Source: Septoria linicola (Eukaryota; Ascomycota; Dothideomycetes; Mycosphaerellales; Mycosphaerellaceae). From it: DNA of 64,000 nucleotides. Numbering within the stretch: the first letter of the stretch is position 1; every line of letters starts with the position of its first letter. Shown piece after piece: positions 1 to 10,279 of the stretch. Both the position numbers and the translations under genes were made by a program. The DNA lies in assembly GCA_024114885.1 (NCBI GenBank), contig CP099420.1, positions 992,001-1,056,000 on the forward strand, written 5' to 3'. The notes beneath the pieces are model-generated. The model worked only from the letters and a program-made list of their open reading frames with translations. It did no database searches and had not been told where the DNA came from.

Positions 1-79
1 AGCTTACTAATAAGTAGATCCCTAGTCCTCTAAAATATCCGAATCTCTTATAAAGCTAAAACTATAGTAGATTAGCGTA

Positions 80-105
80 CCGACTACGTTTACTAACTAC
101 GTTTT
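80..105 (+). repeat. 13-bp dispersed unit, 2 copies
   Basis: Units CCGACTACGTTTA and CTAACTACGTTTT lie head to tail; the second has one CG changed to TA. First of nine sites of this 13-bp unit in the leftmost 9 kb. Confidence 0.75.
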
Positions 106-363
106 GACTTACTACCTAGCTTATAGCGATAACGCTTCCTTACTCTTCTTACTACTAGAGCCTTCTTAGAAAGCCTACTAGCTCGCGCCGCGTTCTAAGT
201 ATTCGACTATACTTTTAGGATATAGGATTTCTTCTTTATAGTAAGTTTTAGACCGGCTCTTCTCTTCTTCTTCGTTACTATCTTACGAGGCGCTTTTTAC
301 GTAATAGGCCGCTTTCTACTAAGGCCCTTCCTACTAGTAGTAGGCCTCTTTTTAGTAGGAGGC

Positions 364-455
364 TTATTATTCTCCTCTTTAGGCGCGTCTTTATTATTCT
401 CCTCTTTAGGCGCGTATTTATTATTGTCCTCTTTAGGCGCGTCTTTATTATTACT
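364..455 (-). repeat. 27-bp tandem repeat, three units plus a partial
   Basis: Three 27-bp units lie at 364-390, 391-417 and 418-444, followed by a decayed partial. On the minus strand each unit reads as the nonapeptide DAPKEENNK or a close variant (YAPKEENNK, DAPKEDNNK). Downstream in the same frame come basic runs such as PPTKKRP. Because 27 is a multiple of three, the repeat is probably the relic of a charged low-complexity tail of a coding sequence. Confidence 0.75.
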
Positions 456-831
456 ATCTTATATATCGATAAGAATTAGATTATTAGCCTATCCTTAAGG
501 CTAGTCGCTAGCTCCTTCTATTTAAAGTTACGCTAATAGAGTAGGAGAACGTAATACTTAATTAGCGAGAGCGCGTTATTTAGGCGTAAGTATAGTAGCG
601 TCTTATATAAGACGATTAAGAAAGTTATAGTTAATTAGAAGTACTATATCGCGCGAGAACGCGATAGAATATTAATAATATTATATTTATTTAGAGTTAT
701 AGTCGTAAGGTTAAAATTATAAGGTTTTAGTATAGAGCTAGAATTTAGGGTCTAAAGCCTAAGGTACTAACGACCTCTCTATTCCCTAGAGGAACTCGCT
801 ATATATCTACTAAGATAATAGGTTAGAAATA

Positions 832-857
832 TAGTCGGTATCTATAGTCGGTAGACT
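832..857 (-). repeat. 13-bp dispersed unit, 2 copies, inverted
   Basis: Units TAGTCGGTATCTA and TAGTCGGTAGACT. These are the reverse complement of the site at 80, with the same 13-bp spacing. Confidence 0.75.
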
Positions 858-1584
858 TACGCTTCTACTAAACTATACTACCGTCCTAGCTAGTAAACCT
901 TATACGAATACGATAGTATAGCTATAGATCCTTAGCCTATAGTATAACCTACTTTATATAGATAGCTAGGAGATTAGATATCTTAAATTTAGTAGTAAGG
1001 AACGCTTTAGCTACCTCTTAGAGGCATTCTAAGGCCGCTAATTAATAGCGTAGCCTACTACTAAAAGTAAGAACGATCTCGTAGACAAGCTACTAGAATA
1101 GGAGGCGTTAGATATATAGTTCTATTATACTCTATAATTTCTTAATCTAACGAAGCGTAATAGTGCCTAACTTAAGGATACGACGTTTCTACCTACTATT
1201 ACGAGGTATACGCTTCTAACGAGTATTCGTTTTTACTATAATAACCTTCTTCTAAGGCTTAATAGGCTTCTAAGTAGTGCTCTCTAGAATAGCTGCTTTT
1301 AGTAGACTATACGATCGTAAACGCTAAGAAGGGCTTAAAGAGATCGATACTTAATTATCGCTTCTATATAGAGCGTCGTAATCGAAGAACGGTATAAGAA
1401 ATAAAGGAAAGGGTAGAGATAGGAGGAAGGAAGTAAAGAAAGAAGAAGTAGGTAGTTAGAAAGATACTAAAACTTACTAAGACGCTATAAGCTATAGAAC
1501 CTCGGGTCTAAAGAGATACTAAGAAACTTACTAGATCCTACGTCTATACCTAAATAGGAAAGTACTATACTAGGAAAACTACTA

Positions 1585-1610
1585 CCGACTACGATTACCG
1601 ACTATAAATC
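1585..1610 (+). repeat. 13-bp dispersed unit, 2 copies
   Basis: Units CCGACTACGATTA and CCGACTATAAATC, contiguous, period 13. Confidence 0.75.
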
Positions 1611-2415
1611 TTATCTTAATTAATTCTAGAAGCGTAGAACTAGAGGATAGTTATAGTCGATATTAGTTTACTAGATCTATATAATTAGATATTAGTATAG
1701 AATAATACAAAATAAGCTATTAGTTCTAAGTTATACTAAACTAAGGCCTATTCTATTAATAATAAATTATCTATAATACTAGAGAAGAGAATATTTTTAC
1801 TATATATACTAGATAGTATAAAATATATAAATATAAAGTAGTAATACTCTCTCTCTTTTCTAAGACTAATTAAAAAGGCTAGTTCTAAAAGATTAGTAGA
1901 ATCTTCTAAATCTAAAGAAAAACTTTCTCTATAATAGACTTAATAGTAGTATCTCGTTATTAGGCTTTAAAATATCTTAAAACTAAATATTTATTCTATT
2001 AATATATACTATAGGATTCTTAGGATTTATACTTATTACAATTTTAGTAATCTATTAAGCCTATTAACTTATTAAGTAGCTTAAAGAGTTTTAAACCTAG
2101 TCTATAGATCGATAGGATAGTTCTTAATATAATAGCTAAAATTATAATATCTCTAGCTAATATATAAGGTTATATATAGTAGAAAAGATAAGTATAAATA
2201 AGTAAGTACTTCTTAAGAAGTTAAGATATCCTTTTTAGAATAAAAGCTCTTTAAGCTAGGTCTCTATAATCTACTATTAGTCTTATATAATTAGCCTATA
2301 CCTCTCTTTTTAAAGTAATCTTTCTTCTATCTAGTAGATATACTATAGAGACCTAGGATAGGTAGACTTAGTAGATATATTAGCCTATACTAAGATATAA
2401 TCTAATAGTAAAGTA

Positions 2416-2441
2416 CCGACTATATATACCGACAACTAATA
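2416..2441 (+). repeat. 13-bp dispersed unit, 2 copies
   Basis: Units CCGACTATATATA and CCGACAACTAAT(A). The second unit is decayed beyond its CCGAC core. Confidence 0.65.
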
Positions 2442-2639
2442 TTATCTAAAAAGCTATATTAAAGTATCTAGGGGCGACCTGCCTTAACGTTACTCCTACT
2501 TAGTTAGCTCTTAGACTCTAGATTTCTCTACTTCCTATAAATTCTAAACCTCGCTTTCTAACTACCTATACTTATAACTGAATTCGTCGTATATTACTAT
2601 CGCTTATCTAACCTACCTAATTCTACTACTATTTAGTAG

Positions 2640-3640
2640 GTAACCGTTATAGCTATCGAACGCGACACTTTTAATACTAATTATCCTAGAAATAGTACGT
2701 TAGAAGCGTAAGGTAGAGTCTCTTCCTAAACTCGAGATAAAACGCGTAAGACTTACTACGATAAGAAAGGATATTAAAGACTACTTAATTAATCTAAATA
2801 TACTACGCGACTACGTACGTACTTAAGCTATAGACGAAGATAGGGCTAAAGTAGACCGAAAACGTAAAGTAAAGAATCAAGCTTTTAGTCGTTTTAAGGT
2901 AAAGTAAATAGCTATACTACTAGGGTAGGACAGCCTCGACAAAGACGCGTAGAAGACGTATATTAATTAATAGAAACTAGTCTATAAGGTAAGCTTTACT
3001 AAATAATAGTAAGTCTCTATTATACTATTATATATATAGTTAGTAAACGTAGTCGGCGTATATAGTCAGCGCTAATATTATATAGGGAGAGGAAAGCTCT
3101 TAAGAAGGTAGAGGAAAAGAAATCTTCTAAAGACCTCGCTTAGGAAGATAAAGAAGGTTAGTATATCGAGCTCCGCCTTCTATATAGAGAGATTAAGAGA
3201 AAAGAAGGTATATTAGAAGAATTCGAAAAGGAAGATAGTAATATATAGGTTTAGGTACTATTAGATCCTTCTAAGTTAAAGAGAAACTCTATAAACGTTA
3301 TTATCGATAACCTACTAAGCTTGTCTTAAGAGAAGGACATTTAGGCTAAGTACGCTATTAAGCTATCTACTAGTACGCTAGGCTCTACTAACTATAGTAG
3401 AGCGACTTATTAATACTAGTATAAGGTAATCGGCGAGTTCTAGTCTAAGATTAAGGCGCTAGACAAACTTATAGCTATATAAGTATATAGCGATAGCGTA
3501 AGTCTTCCTATCTATTAGAAACTCCTATCTACTAATATAATATAGAGCTCCTCTTTTACGATACTACGGCTTCGAGGTCTAGCTGTCTTACTTTAGATAT
3601 TAGTACTAGAAGCTTAAGTTAAGGTATATCTACTAGCTAT
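2640..3640 (+). pseudogene. Decayed reading frame, unknown product
   Basis: Long stretches read through if TAG/TAA are treated as mutated Gln/Trp codons. Around 3090-3560 the conceptual product is charged and helix-prone (segments such as LREKKVYQKNSK, or in the neighbouring frame EEFEKEDSN and then KALDKLIAI). I recognise no family. The frame lies upstream of the hAT transposase and carries 13-bp repeat sites at 3037 and 3649. It could be the 5' part of the same transposon, a second transposon ORF, or an unrelated element into which the hAT inserted. Its ends are approximate. Confidence 0.3.
3037..3075 (-). repeat. 13-bp dispersed unit, 3 copies, inverted
   Basis: Units TAGTTAGTAAACG, TAGTCGGCGTATA and TAGTCAGCGCTAA are contiguous with period 13. 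The first and third have lost the CGG core by transitions. Confidence 0.65.
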
Positions 3641-3648
3641 CTTAAGCG

Positions 3649-3674
3649 CCGACTATATTTACCGACTATATACT
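3649..3674 (+). repeat. 13-bp dispersed unit, 2 copies
   Basis: Units CCGACTATATTTA and CCGACTATATACT, contiguous. Confidence 0.7.
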
Positions 3675-4906
3675 AATTAACTATAGTCGTATATTACTAA
3701 TAGCGTTTTGCCTATACTCTACGACATCTTTTAGATAGAATACTAGGCTATACTACGTAATGTTCTTAGCTAGAAGCCCTCCTTCGTTAATTACTTCTTA
3801 ATCCTTATCGAGTATCTTAGATAGCTAATTCCTACTAACTACGATTAGAATACCTACAGATTCTCTATACCTACTATATCTATATAGTAGAGATAAAACG
3901 CGAAGCTTACCTATAGTATATTTAATAAACAATATATACTTAATAAGGAAGAGACTTTACTCGAAGCTATAGTCGAGAGTCTAGTTTAAGCTAGATTTAA
4001 GAGTAAGCGGGCTAGTATTAGCTTTTCGTCTATTATTACGAATCTAATAGATCCTAGCGTACTTAATCTAGAGATTAGTACCGAGTTCTTAACTAGTCTA
4101 TCGTTAGTAGATAAGAGGCTTTACTACGTCTAATTAGTATAATTTAGGCTTCTCTATAGGTAAGAACTACTACGGACGTCGTACTAGAGTAAAGTTATAG
4201 CGTGTTTTATAGATAGTCTAGAGCTTCTCTCTTTCTTACTTTTATAATTTAGTCTACCTTTATCTTCTTTAACTCTTCTAGTTTTAATACTACTACCTAT
4301 AAATACGCTACCTTTATAGCGAAATCTATTGCTAGCTACTAGAGAACTTAGGTCTAGTACTCGACTAAGATAACGATATTAAGACAGCGTTTTTAGAGAC
4401 TCTTTATAATTCGAATCTAGTCCGATAGTACCCTCTACGCTACGATATATAGTATTAGAGTAGAGCTCTAGTAGACTACCTACTACCTCTAAAATTCTAA
4501 TTAATATATCTACGTCTTCTCTAGACTAGACTTAAGTAAATAGGATATATCTATAGTAGAAAGAGTATAAAACGGACTTTAGAGACTAGTATATACGACG
4601 ATAGTAGAAGGTACAAGGTCGCTATAAGTATAAGTTTAGGATATAAAAGACTATATCTATTAAATAGGAGAGTACCTATTCCTTCTAGGTCTAGAAGTTT
4701 TTCGACTAGAGGATTAATATCGAGGATACCTCGCTAAAAGTAGTCTACTAAGGTTACGAGACCTCTTTAGCCTATCTAGGCCTCCGTATTAGTATAAGTA
4801 GTTTTAGTTCTTACTTTCGAACTAAGGAGTATATATAGGTATTTAAGAGAAAGGGGATACTACTAGAGTATATCTAGTAGTATAAAGACTATTATATAAG
4901 TTCCTA

Positions 4907-4932
4907 CCGACTACGTTTACCGACTACGTTAT
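4907..4932 (+). repeat. 13-bp dispersed unit, 2 copies, inside the transposase frame
   Basis: Units CCGACTACGTTTA and CCGACTACGTTAT. This is the best-preserved site. It lies inside the hAT transposase frame, which continues on both sides. Confidence 0.8.
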
Positions 4933-5878
4933 TAAGCTTATATAGTTAGGCTCGAAATCGTAAAGGTTACCTTAGTAACCTAGACCTAAGTATTAATAAC
5001 TTCTCTATAGTATCTACGTAAATAATCGTAGTATATAGCCTACTACTTAATTTCTTCGAGAATCTCGTAGTCTACTATATATATATATACCTTAACCCTA
5101 GTCTCGAAATACCTTTCCGCTCTAGTAAGACGATTAAGGCTCTTCTTCGAGAGGTCTAAGAGAGGTCTAAGGAAGATCTAAAGGCTATACTAGCTAGAAC
5201 CTCTAAGGTTACTATCGTAGTCGATAGCTAGTAGTCTAGTAGTATAAAAGCTTTATTCCTTACTATCTATACCTACTAGATCGACGCTAAATAAGTATAG
5301 TATAAGGCGATATTAGACTTTCCCTACGTTACTAGTAGATATACTAGAGAGCGACTTTCGAAATTACTCTTTAATATATTATAAAGGTTTAGCCTTAGAG
5401 ACCGACTAATCGCTCTTATATACGATAACGCTAGAAATAATAGTATACTTTATAGGTCTATATACGTCTTACTAGTATCTATTCGATTAGTACTAACGTA
5501 AGCTAGTATTAAGGCTATCGGCCTTTACTTAATAGAGTATAGCGTGAAAATCGTAAAGCCTTCTATTTCGATCAAAGAGCTCGTAGAGCCGGTAGTACTA
5601 GATATTTAACTAGACGAGGTAAATCTCTTCTCTAATATTAAGGCTATTAAGCCTACTACGCTAGCTACGATTCTAGAACAGTTTCTATGTTTTACTTACG
5701 TAATATAGCTTACTATAAAGGCCTTTTTTATATAACTATAAATAATACCGATTAATGATCTATAAGAGTTTTAGGACGATAAGAAAGATTAACGAGCTCT
5801 AGAAAGGTTTTAAAAGACTAATATAGTAGCTTCTCTTAAAGGACTACCTAAACTTTTATTTAAGATATATCGTAGTTA

Positions 5879-5917
5879 TAGTCGACGATCGTAGTCGGTA
5901 AGTATAGTCGGCGCTTA
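5879..5917 (-). repeat. 13-bp dispersed unit, 3 copies, inverted
   Basis: Units TAGTCGACGATCG, TAGTCGGTAAGTA and TAGTCGGCGCTTA, within duplication copy A. The 39 bp keep the transposase frame here. Confidence 0.8.
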
Positions 5918-7241
5918 TTAATCGTCCTAGGTCTATAGGTTTATAGTATAGGTAAACTCTAGTTCTTAGCGTTTTAAGAGCTTTATAGATCTCTAAAGAG
6001 AGCGTCTAAAGAATCTATATCCTTATCTAAAGGCTTACGTACGCTAGTAAAAGTATCCTATAACGAGACTACTACGAGTAATATAAGACGTAAGGACCTA
6101 TTAAAGCTCGACTACGATAATACTATCTTACTTTAGTCGACTACGCGACTTTATCGATAAATTTATTAAGCGTTAGTCGCTACCGATACTTATACTATCT
6201 AATACCGACTAGTAACGGTTAGAATACCTTACGTCTCTAACTATGCTTTTCGCTTAGGCTACTACCTACGTCGGTACGATAAAGGGCCCTAGCCTCTATC
6301 TAGTCCTTAGCTACTATAACTCTCTTTTCGATATTCTAGACAAAGTAGATAAGAAACTTAAGTATAAGAAAGAGGCTTAGAAGGTCTTACTCTATAAGGT
6401 ACTAGATAAAGCGTATACTAAGCTCTTTTAATATTACTAATAGACCTAGTAACGGTTTAGGGACTACTACGGTATAGTAGTACTACTATACTCTACGATT
6501 AAGAGTATATTCTAGAAGCGAGACGCTTTCGATAATAATAGTTTAGAAGATCTCTACTAGAGTAAATTACGCGTAGAGTAGTTAAAGTATTATAAAGTTT
6601 TATCTAGTACTATATAAGCTTCGAAATAGTAGCCTCGAGGTATATAAAGCTTCTTAACCTCCTTCGCTATAGAGATCGATAGCGACGATAATAAAGCTTA
6701 ACTAGTACTAGACGTAGCTCTCTTAGTCGAGCCTAATAACGAACTAGAGCGCTATCGGAAAGTAGACTTCTTATATATAGAAGGAATAGATCCTATAGAT
6801 ATATAGCTAGCTCTTACTAATATATTCTCTACTATATCGAAAATAGCCTAGAATATTCTATATATTCTAGTAGTAGGTACTAGATACGAACGAGATTTTA
6901 GTATTATACGTTATTAGAACTACTATAATCGGACATATAATCTAGATACCTTTACGTATATTATACTATTACGATATCGATATCGCGATTATAAGTATAA
7001 TATAAGAGTAGTACTTACTATAGAAGTATCTACTCTTTGTCCTAATTTAGAACTTACTTATAATTAGATAGAGGTAGTCGAGGAGTAGAATAAGGAGGTT
7101 AAAAACGAAATTAAGGCCCTTTTAAAGTTTAATAGTATTAGCGATAATAAAGAGGTTATAAAGGTAGATAAATTATAGCGTCGAAGTATACGAAAGCGTA
7201 ATACGCTCTATAGAGAAGCTTTAAGAGCTAGAACGTAGCTA

Positions 7242-7267
7242 CCGACTACGTCTACTAACTATATATA
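7242..7267 (+). repeat. 13-bp dispersed unit, 2 copies
   Basis: Units CCGACTACGTCTA and CTAACTATATATA, near the 3' end of the transposase frame in copy A. The copy-B equivalent is at 9033-9058. Confidence 0.7.
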
Positions 7268-7656
7268 TTATAAACTTAAGTCGACGTTAGATTAGCCTAT
7301 CCGTTCCGCTTATTACTATTATCCCTCTCTCTGTCTTTACTACTCTATTATATACTTCCTTTTATAGTCGATACTAACTAGAATAATTCTTCTTCGTAGT
7401 TATACTTAAAACCTATATTATACCTATTTTTTGTTCGCCTAACCTATCTAAGTATAGAGTAGGTATTTATACTATACCTATTACTATCTTCTATAGGTAG
7501 GCTAAGACCTAGCCTAACCTATATACTAACCCGTTTCGGCCTACTTATTCCGACGTCTAAGAAAGATTAACGAGCTCTAGAAAGGTTTTAAAAGACTAAT
7601 ATAGTAGCTTCTCTTAAAGGACTACCTAAACTTTTATTTAAGATATATCGTAGTTA

Positions 7657-7708
7657 TAGTCGACGATCGTAGTCGGCAAATATAGTCGGTAAGTATAGTC
7701 GGCGCTTA
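7657..7708 (-). repeat. 13-bp dispersed unit, 4 copies (expanded)
   Basis: Units TAGTCGACGATCG, TAGTCGGCAAATA, TAGTCGGTAAGTA and TAGTCGGCGCTTA. The site has one unit more than its partner at 5879-5917, so the unit behaves as a tandem repeat that gains or loses copies. Confidence 0.85.
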
Positions 7709-9032
7709 TTAATCGTCCTAGGTCTATAGGTTTATAGTATAGGTAAACTCTAGTTCTTAGCGTTTCGAGAGCTTTATAGATCTCTAAAGAGAGCGTCTAA
7801 AGAATCTATATCTCTATCCGAAGGCTTATATACGCTAGTAAAAGTATCCTATAACGAGACTACTACGAGTAATATAAGACGTAAGGACTCGTTAGAGCTC
7901 GACTACGATAATACTATCTCGCTTTAGTCGACTACGCGACTTTATCGATAAATTTATTAAGCGTTAGTCGCTACTAATACTTATACTATCTAATACCGAC
8001 TAGTAACGGTTAGAATACCTTACGTCTCTAACTATACTTTTCGCTTAGGCTACTACCTACGTTAGTACGATAAAGAGCCCTAGCCTCTATCTAGTCCTTA
8101 GCTACTATAACTCTCTTTTCGATATTCTAGATAAAGTAGACAAGAAACTTAAGTATAAGAAAGAGGCTTAGAAGGTCTTACTCTATAAGGTACTAGATAA
8201 AGCGTATACTAAGCTCTTTTAATATTACTAATAGACCTAGTAACGGTTTAGGGACTACTATAGTATAGTAGTACTACTATACTCTACGATTAAGAGTATA
8301 TTCTAGAAGCGAGGCGCTTTCGATAACGATAGTTCGGAAGATCTCTACTAGAGCAAATTACGCGTAGAGTAGTTAAAGTATTATAAAGCTTTATCTAGTA
8401 CTATATAAGCTTCGAAATAGTAGCCTCGAGATATATAAAGCTTTTTAACCTTCTTCGCTATAGGGATCGATAGCGACGATAATAAAGCTTAACTAGTACT
8501 AGACGTAGCTCTCTTAGTCGAGCCTAATAACGAACTAGAGCGCTATCGGAAAGTAGACTTCTTATATATAGAAGGAATAGATCCTATAGATATATAGCTA
8601 GCTCTTACTAATATATTCCCTACTATATCGAAAATAGCCTAGGATATTCTATATATTCTAGTAGTAGGCACTAGATACGAACGAGATTTTAGTATTATAT
8701 ATTATTAGAACCGCTATAATCGGATATATAATCTAGATACCTTTACGTATATTATACTATTACGATATCGATATCGCAATTATAAGTATAATATAAGAGT
8801 AGTACTTACTATAGAAGTATCTACTCTTTGTCCTAATTTAGAACTTACTCGTAATTAGATAGAGGTAGTCGAGGAGTAGAATAAGGAGGTTAAAAACGAA
8901 ATCAAGGCCCTTTTAAAGTTTAATAGTATTAGCGATAATAAAGAGGTTATAAAGGTAGATAAATTATAGCGTCGAAGTACGCGAAAGCGTAATACGCTCT
9001 ATAGAGAAGCTTTAAGAGCTAGAACGTAGCTA

Positions 9033-9058
9033 CTAACTATATCTACCGACTATATATA
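9033..9058 (+). repeat. 13-bp dispersed unit, 2 copies
   Basis: Units CTAACTATATCTA and CCGACTATATATA. Compared with the copy-A site at 7242, a different one of the two units has lost its CCG core. Confidence 0.7.
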
Positions 9059-9349
9059 TTATAAACTTAAGTCGACGTTAGATTAGCCTATCCGTTCCGC
9101 TTATTACTATTATCCCTCTCTCTATCTTTACTACTCTATTATATACTTCCTTTTATAGTCGATACTAACTAGAATAATTCTTCTTCGTAGTTATACTTAA
9201 AACCTATATTATACCTATTTTTTGTTCGCCTAACCTATCTAAGTATAGAGTAGGTATTTGTACTATACCTATTACTATCTTCTATAAGTAGGCTAAGACC
9301 TAGCCTAACCTATATACTAACCCGTTTCGGCCTACCTATTCTAACGTCT

Positions 9350-9519
9350 AGGTATTAATAAAGTAGAAATATACTACTATCTTATAGAGATCTTTACTAA
9401 CTTATATACTACTAGGTATAAACTAGCTTCGTTAGTAATATAGTTAGAGAAACTTCTAGGCTCTAAATGTTTTCTATAAACTATAAGAGATATAAGTAAC
9501 CTATACTAATATAGGTTAC
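9350..9519 (-). mobile_element. Copia C0a remnant, part of 5' leader (inverted)
   Basis: This is the reverse complement of the leader that follows the PBS in C1 and C2 (compare 9831-10003 and 30147-30319). It is more heavily mutated than those copies. It ends at 9350 against the hAT duplication and at 9519 at the C1 insertion. Its last 24 bases form the leader hairpin. The continuation across C1 is at 15819. Confidence 0.9.
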
Positions 9520-9797
9520 TATTGAGAATGCATCCTAGATAGTCAGTCTGGATATGGACTTCTAAGTATGGTTCTAGATGCCTAAGGCATCCACCTAAGG
9601 CTTAGTAAGAGGTATATCTTGCTTCTCTTTCTTCTCTTCTTAGATAACTAACAAAATCAACTTTGTATTTAGTTCCTAGCATATTACTACTACACTATAT
9701 ATATAAGTCAGTTCAAGATTAATCTCCTATTCTTCTTTACTACGCTATACTCTCCTTGACATTATATAGTATCTACAAACGCTCTCCACTTTTAATA
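9520..9797 (+). repeat. C1 5' LTR (278 bp)
   Basis: Begins TATTGAGAAT (3' LTR form TGTTAAGAAT) and ends CTTTTAATA (C2 form CTTTTAACA). A TATA-like run (ACTATATATATAAG, about 9693-9706) is the plausible promoter of the element. It pairs with 15541-15818. Confidence 0.95.
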
Positions 9798-9813
9798 GGT
9801 TATAAGCCCGGGT
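9798..9813 (+). promoter_or_regulatory. Primer-binding site, initiator-tRNA(Met) half type
   Basis: GGTTATAAGCCCGGG follows the LTR without a gap. Allowing one G-to-A change, GGTTATGAGCCC is complementary to the anticodon stem-loop (GGGCUCAUAACC) of eukaryotic initiator tRNA(Met), not to its 3' end. Drosophila copia carries the same kind of PBS in the same position and is primed by a cleaved tRNA half. The C2 copy is at 30114. Confidence 0.8.
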
Positions 9814-9830
9814 TTATATACTGAATAGGA

Positions 9831-9854
9831 GTAACCTATATTAGTATAGGTTAC
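9831..9854 (+). promoter_or_regulatory. Leader hairpin next to the PBS
   Basis: Ten-base arms GTAACCTATA and TATAGGTTAC around a TTAG loop, about 17 bases after the PBS. A related but imperfect hairpin is in C2 (about 30147-30170) and an inverted one in C0a (9496-9519). A role in RNA dimerisation or packaging is only a guess. Confidence 0.6.
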
Positions 9855-10279
9855 TTATATCCCTTATAGTTTATAGAAAACATTTAGGGCCTAGAAGTTT
9901 CCCTAACTATATTACTAACGAAGCTAGTTTGCACCTAGTAGTATATAAGTTAGTAAAGATCTCTATGAGACAGTAGTATGTTTCTACTTTGTTAATACCT
10001 GCCTAGTTCTCTACTATTGCACCTAGTATCACTAGAGTTAGAAGAGGCTACTTGGCCTTCCTACTACCTAGTAACAGAAACTCTACTAAGAGAGAAAGAT
10101 CTAAGTCTTAGTAATTTCCTAAATACGAGGAATCCCTGTCCCTTAGAGCTAGTCTCCCTACTATAAGAAATTACCCTTCTCTAGAATCCTTAGCTGGTCT
10201 AAAGCATTCTACTAATCATTTATTCTATTCACCTATTTCTATAATAGACTAAAAGGACAAGAAAAGCTAAAGGATTCCA

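Larger units (their letters stand above)
1..2470. other. RIP-degraded sequence of unknown identity
   Basis: No protein family is recognised here. CpA and TpG are nearly absent and TpA dominates, as in the rest of the block. On the plus strand about 860-1310, one frame reads through if TAG/TAA are taken as former Gln/Trp codons (for example NDLVDKLLEQEALDI near 1070-1115), which suggests a decayed protein gene. The minus strand of 1-470 gives a Lys/Arg-rich tail with a nonapeptide repeat. Three copies of the 13-bp paired repeat (80, 832, 1585) and a fourth at 2416 tie the stretch to the hAT region downstream, so it may be part of the same old element or a host of the same insertions. Confidence 0.5.
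4440..7300 (+). pseudogene. hAT-family transposase, RIP-inactivated
   Basis: A single frame can be followed from about 4560 to 7000 if TAG/TAA are read as mutated Trp/Gln codons. In order it shows: a BED-finger-like segment at about 4680-4850, with an aromatic KFFD stretch and the two zinc-ligand pairs now reading Tyr (YQGYE, SSYFRTKEY) as expected from Cys and His after C-to-T change; the first catalytic region TIVVDS at 5211-5228; the core LIALIYDNARNN at 5406-5441 (family form is TDNASNN-like); the FCFTYVIQL-type segment at 5682-5720; and the C-terminal hAT dimerisation block with VVGTRYERDFSIIR at 6870-6911. The catalytic role, DNA cutting and joining of the transposon, is family knowledge; this copy cannot be translated. 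TIRs were not identified. The start is uncertain. Confidence 0.85.
5781..7558 (+). repeat. Tandem duplication, copy A (hAT 3' part)
   Basis: This 1778-bp segment starts at AAGAAAGATT and ends at GACGTCT. It is followed at once by a second copy. It covers the C-terminal third of the transposase plus the 3' flank. The two copies differ mostly by C/T and G/A transitions, so the duplication predates at least part of the RIP. Confidence 0.9.
7559..9349 (+). repeat. Tandem duplication, copy B (hAT 3' part)
   Basis: A 1791-bp second copy of 5781-7558. The 13-bp length excess is accounted for by one extra 13-bp unit at 7670-7682. The hAT dimerisation block recurs at about 8634-8702. The extra 13 bp shifts the frame relative to copy A, so copy B is broken by more than RIP stops. 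The right end, ...ACGTCT at 9349, abuts the Copia C0a remnant. Confidence 0.9.

Noticed and set aside
5879..5917. GTAAGT and TACTAAC inside 13-bp units as intron splice signals
   Set aside because: The transposase frame continues through the sites, and these strings arise from the unit sequence and transitions; no intron is needed.
80..9058. 13-bp repeats as a CRISPR array
   Set aside because: Units are contiguous without unique spacers, in both orientations, dispersed over 9 kb, and in a eukaryotic transposon.
5781..9349. The 1.78-kb direct repeats as LTRs of a retroelement
   Set aside because: They abut directly, contain transposase coding sequence and lack TG...CA ends and an internal region.
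9340..9355. Target duplication for the C0 Copia remnants
   Set aside because: C0a ends inside its leader against hAT sequence, so this is a truncation or deletion junction and not an element end.
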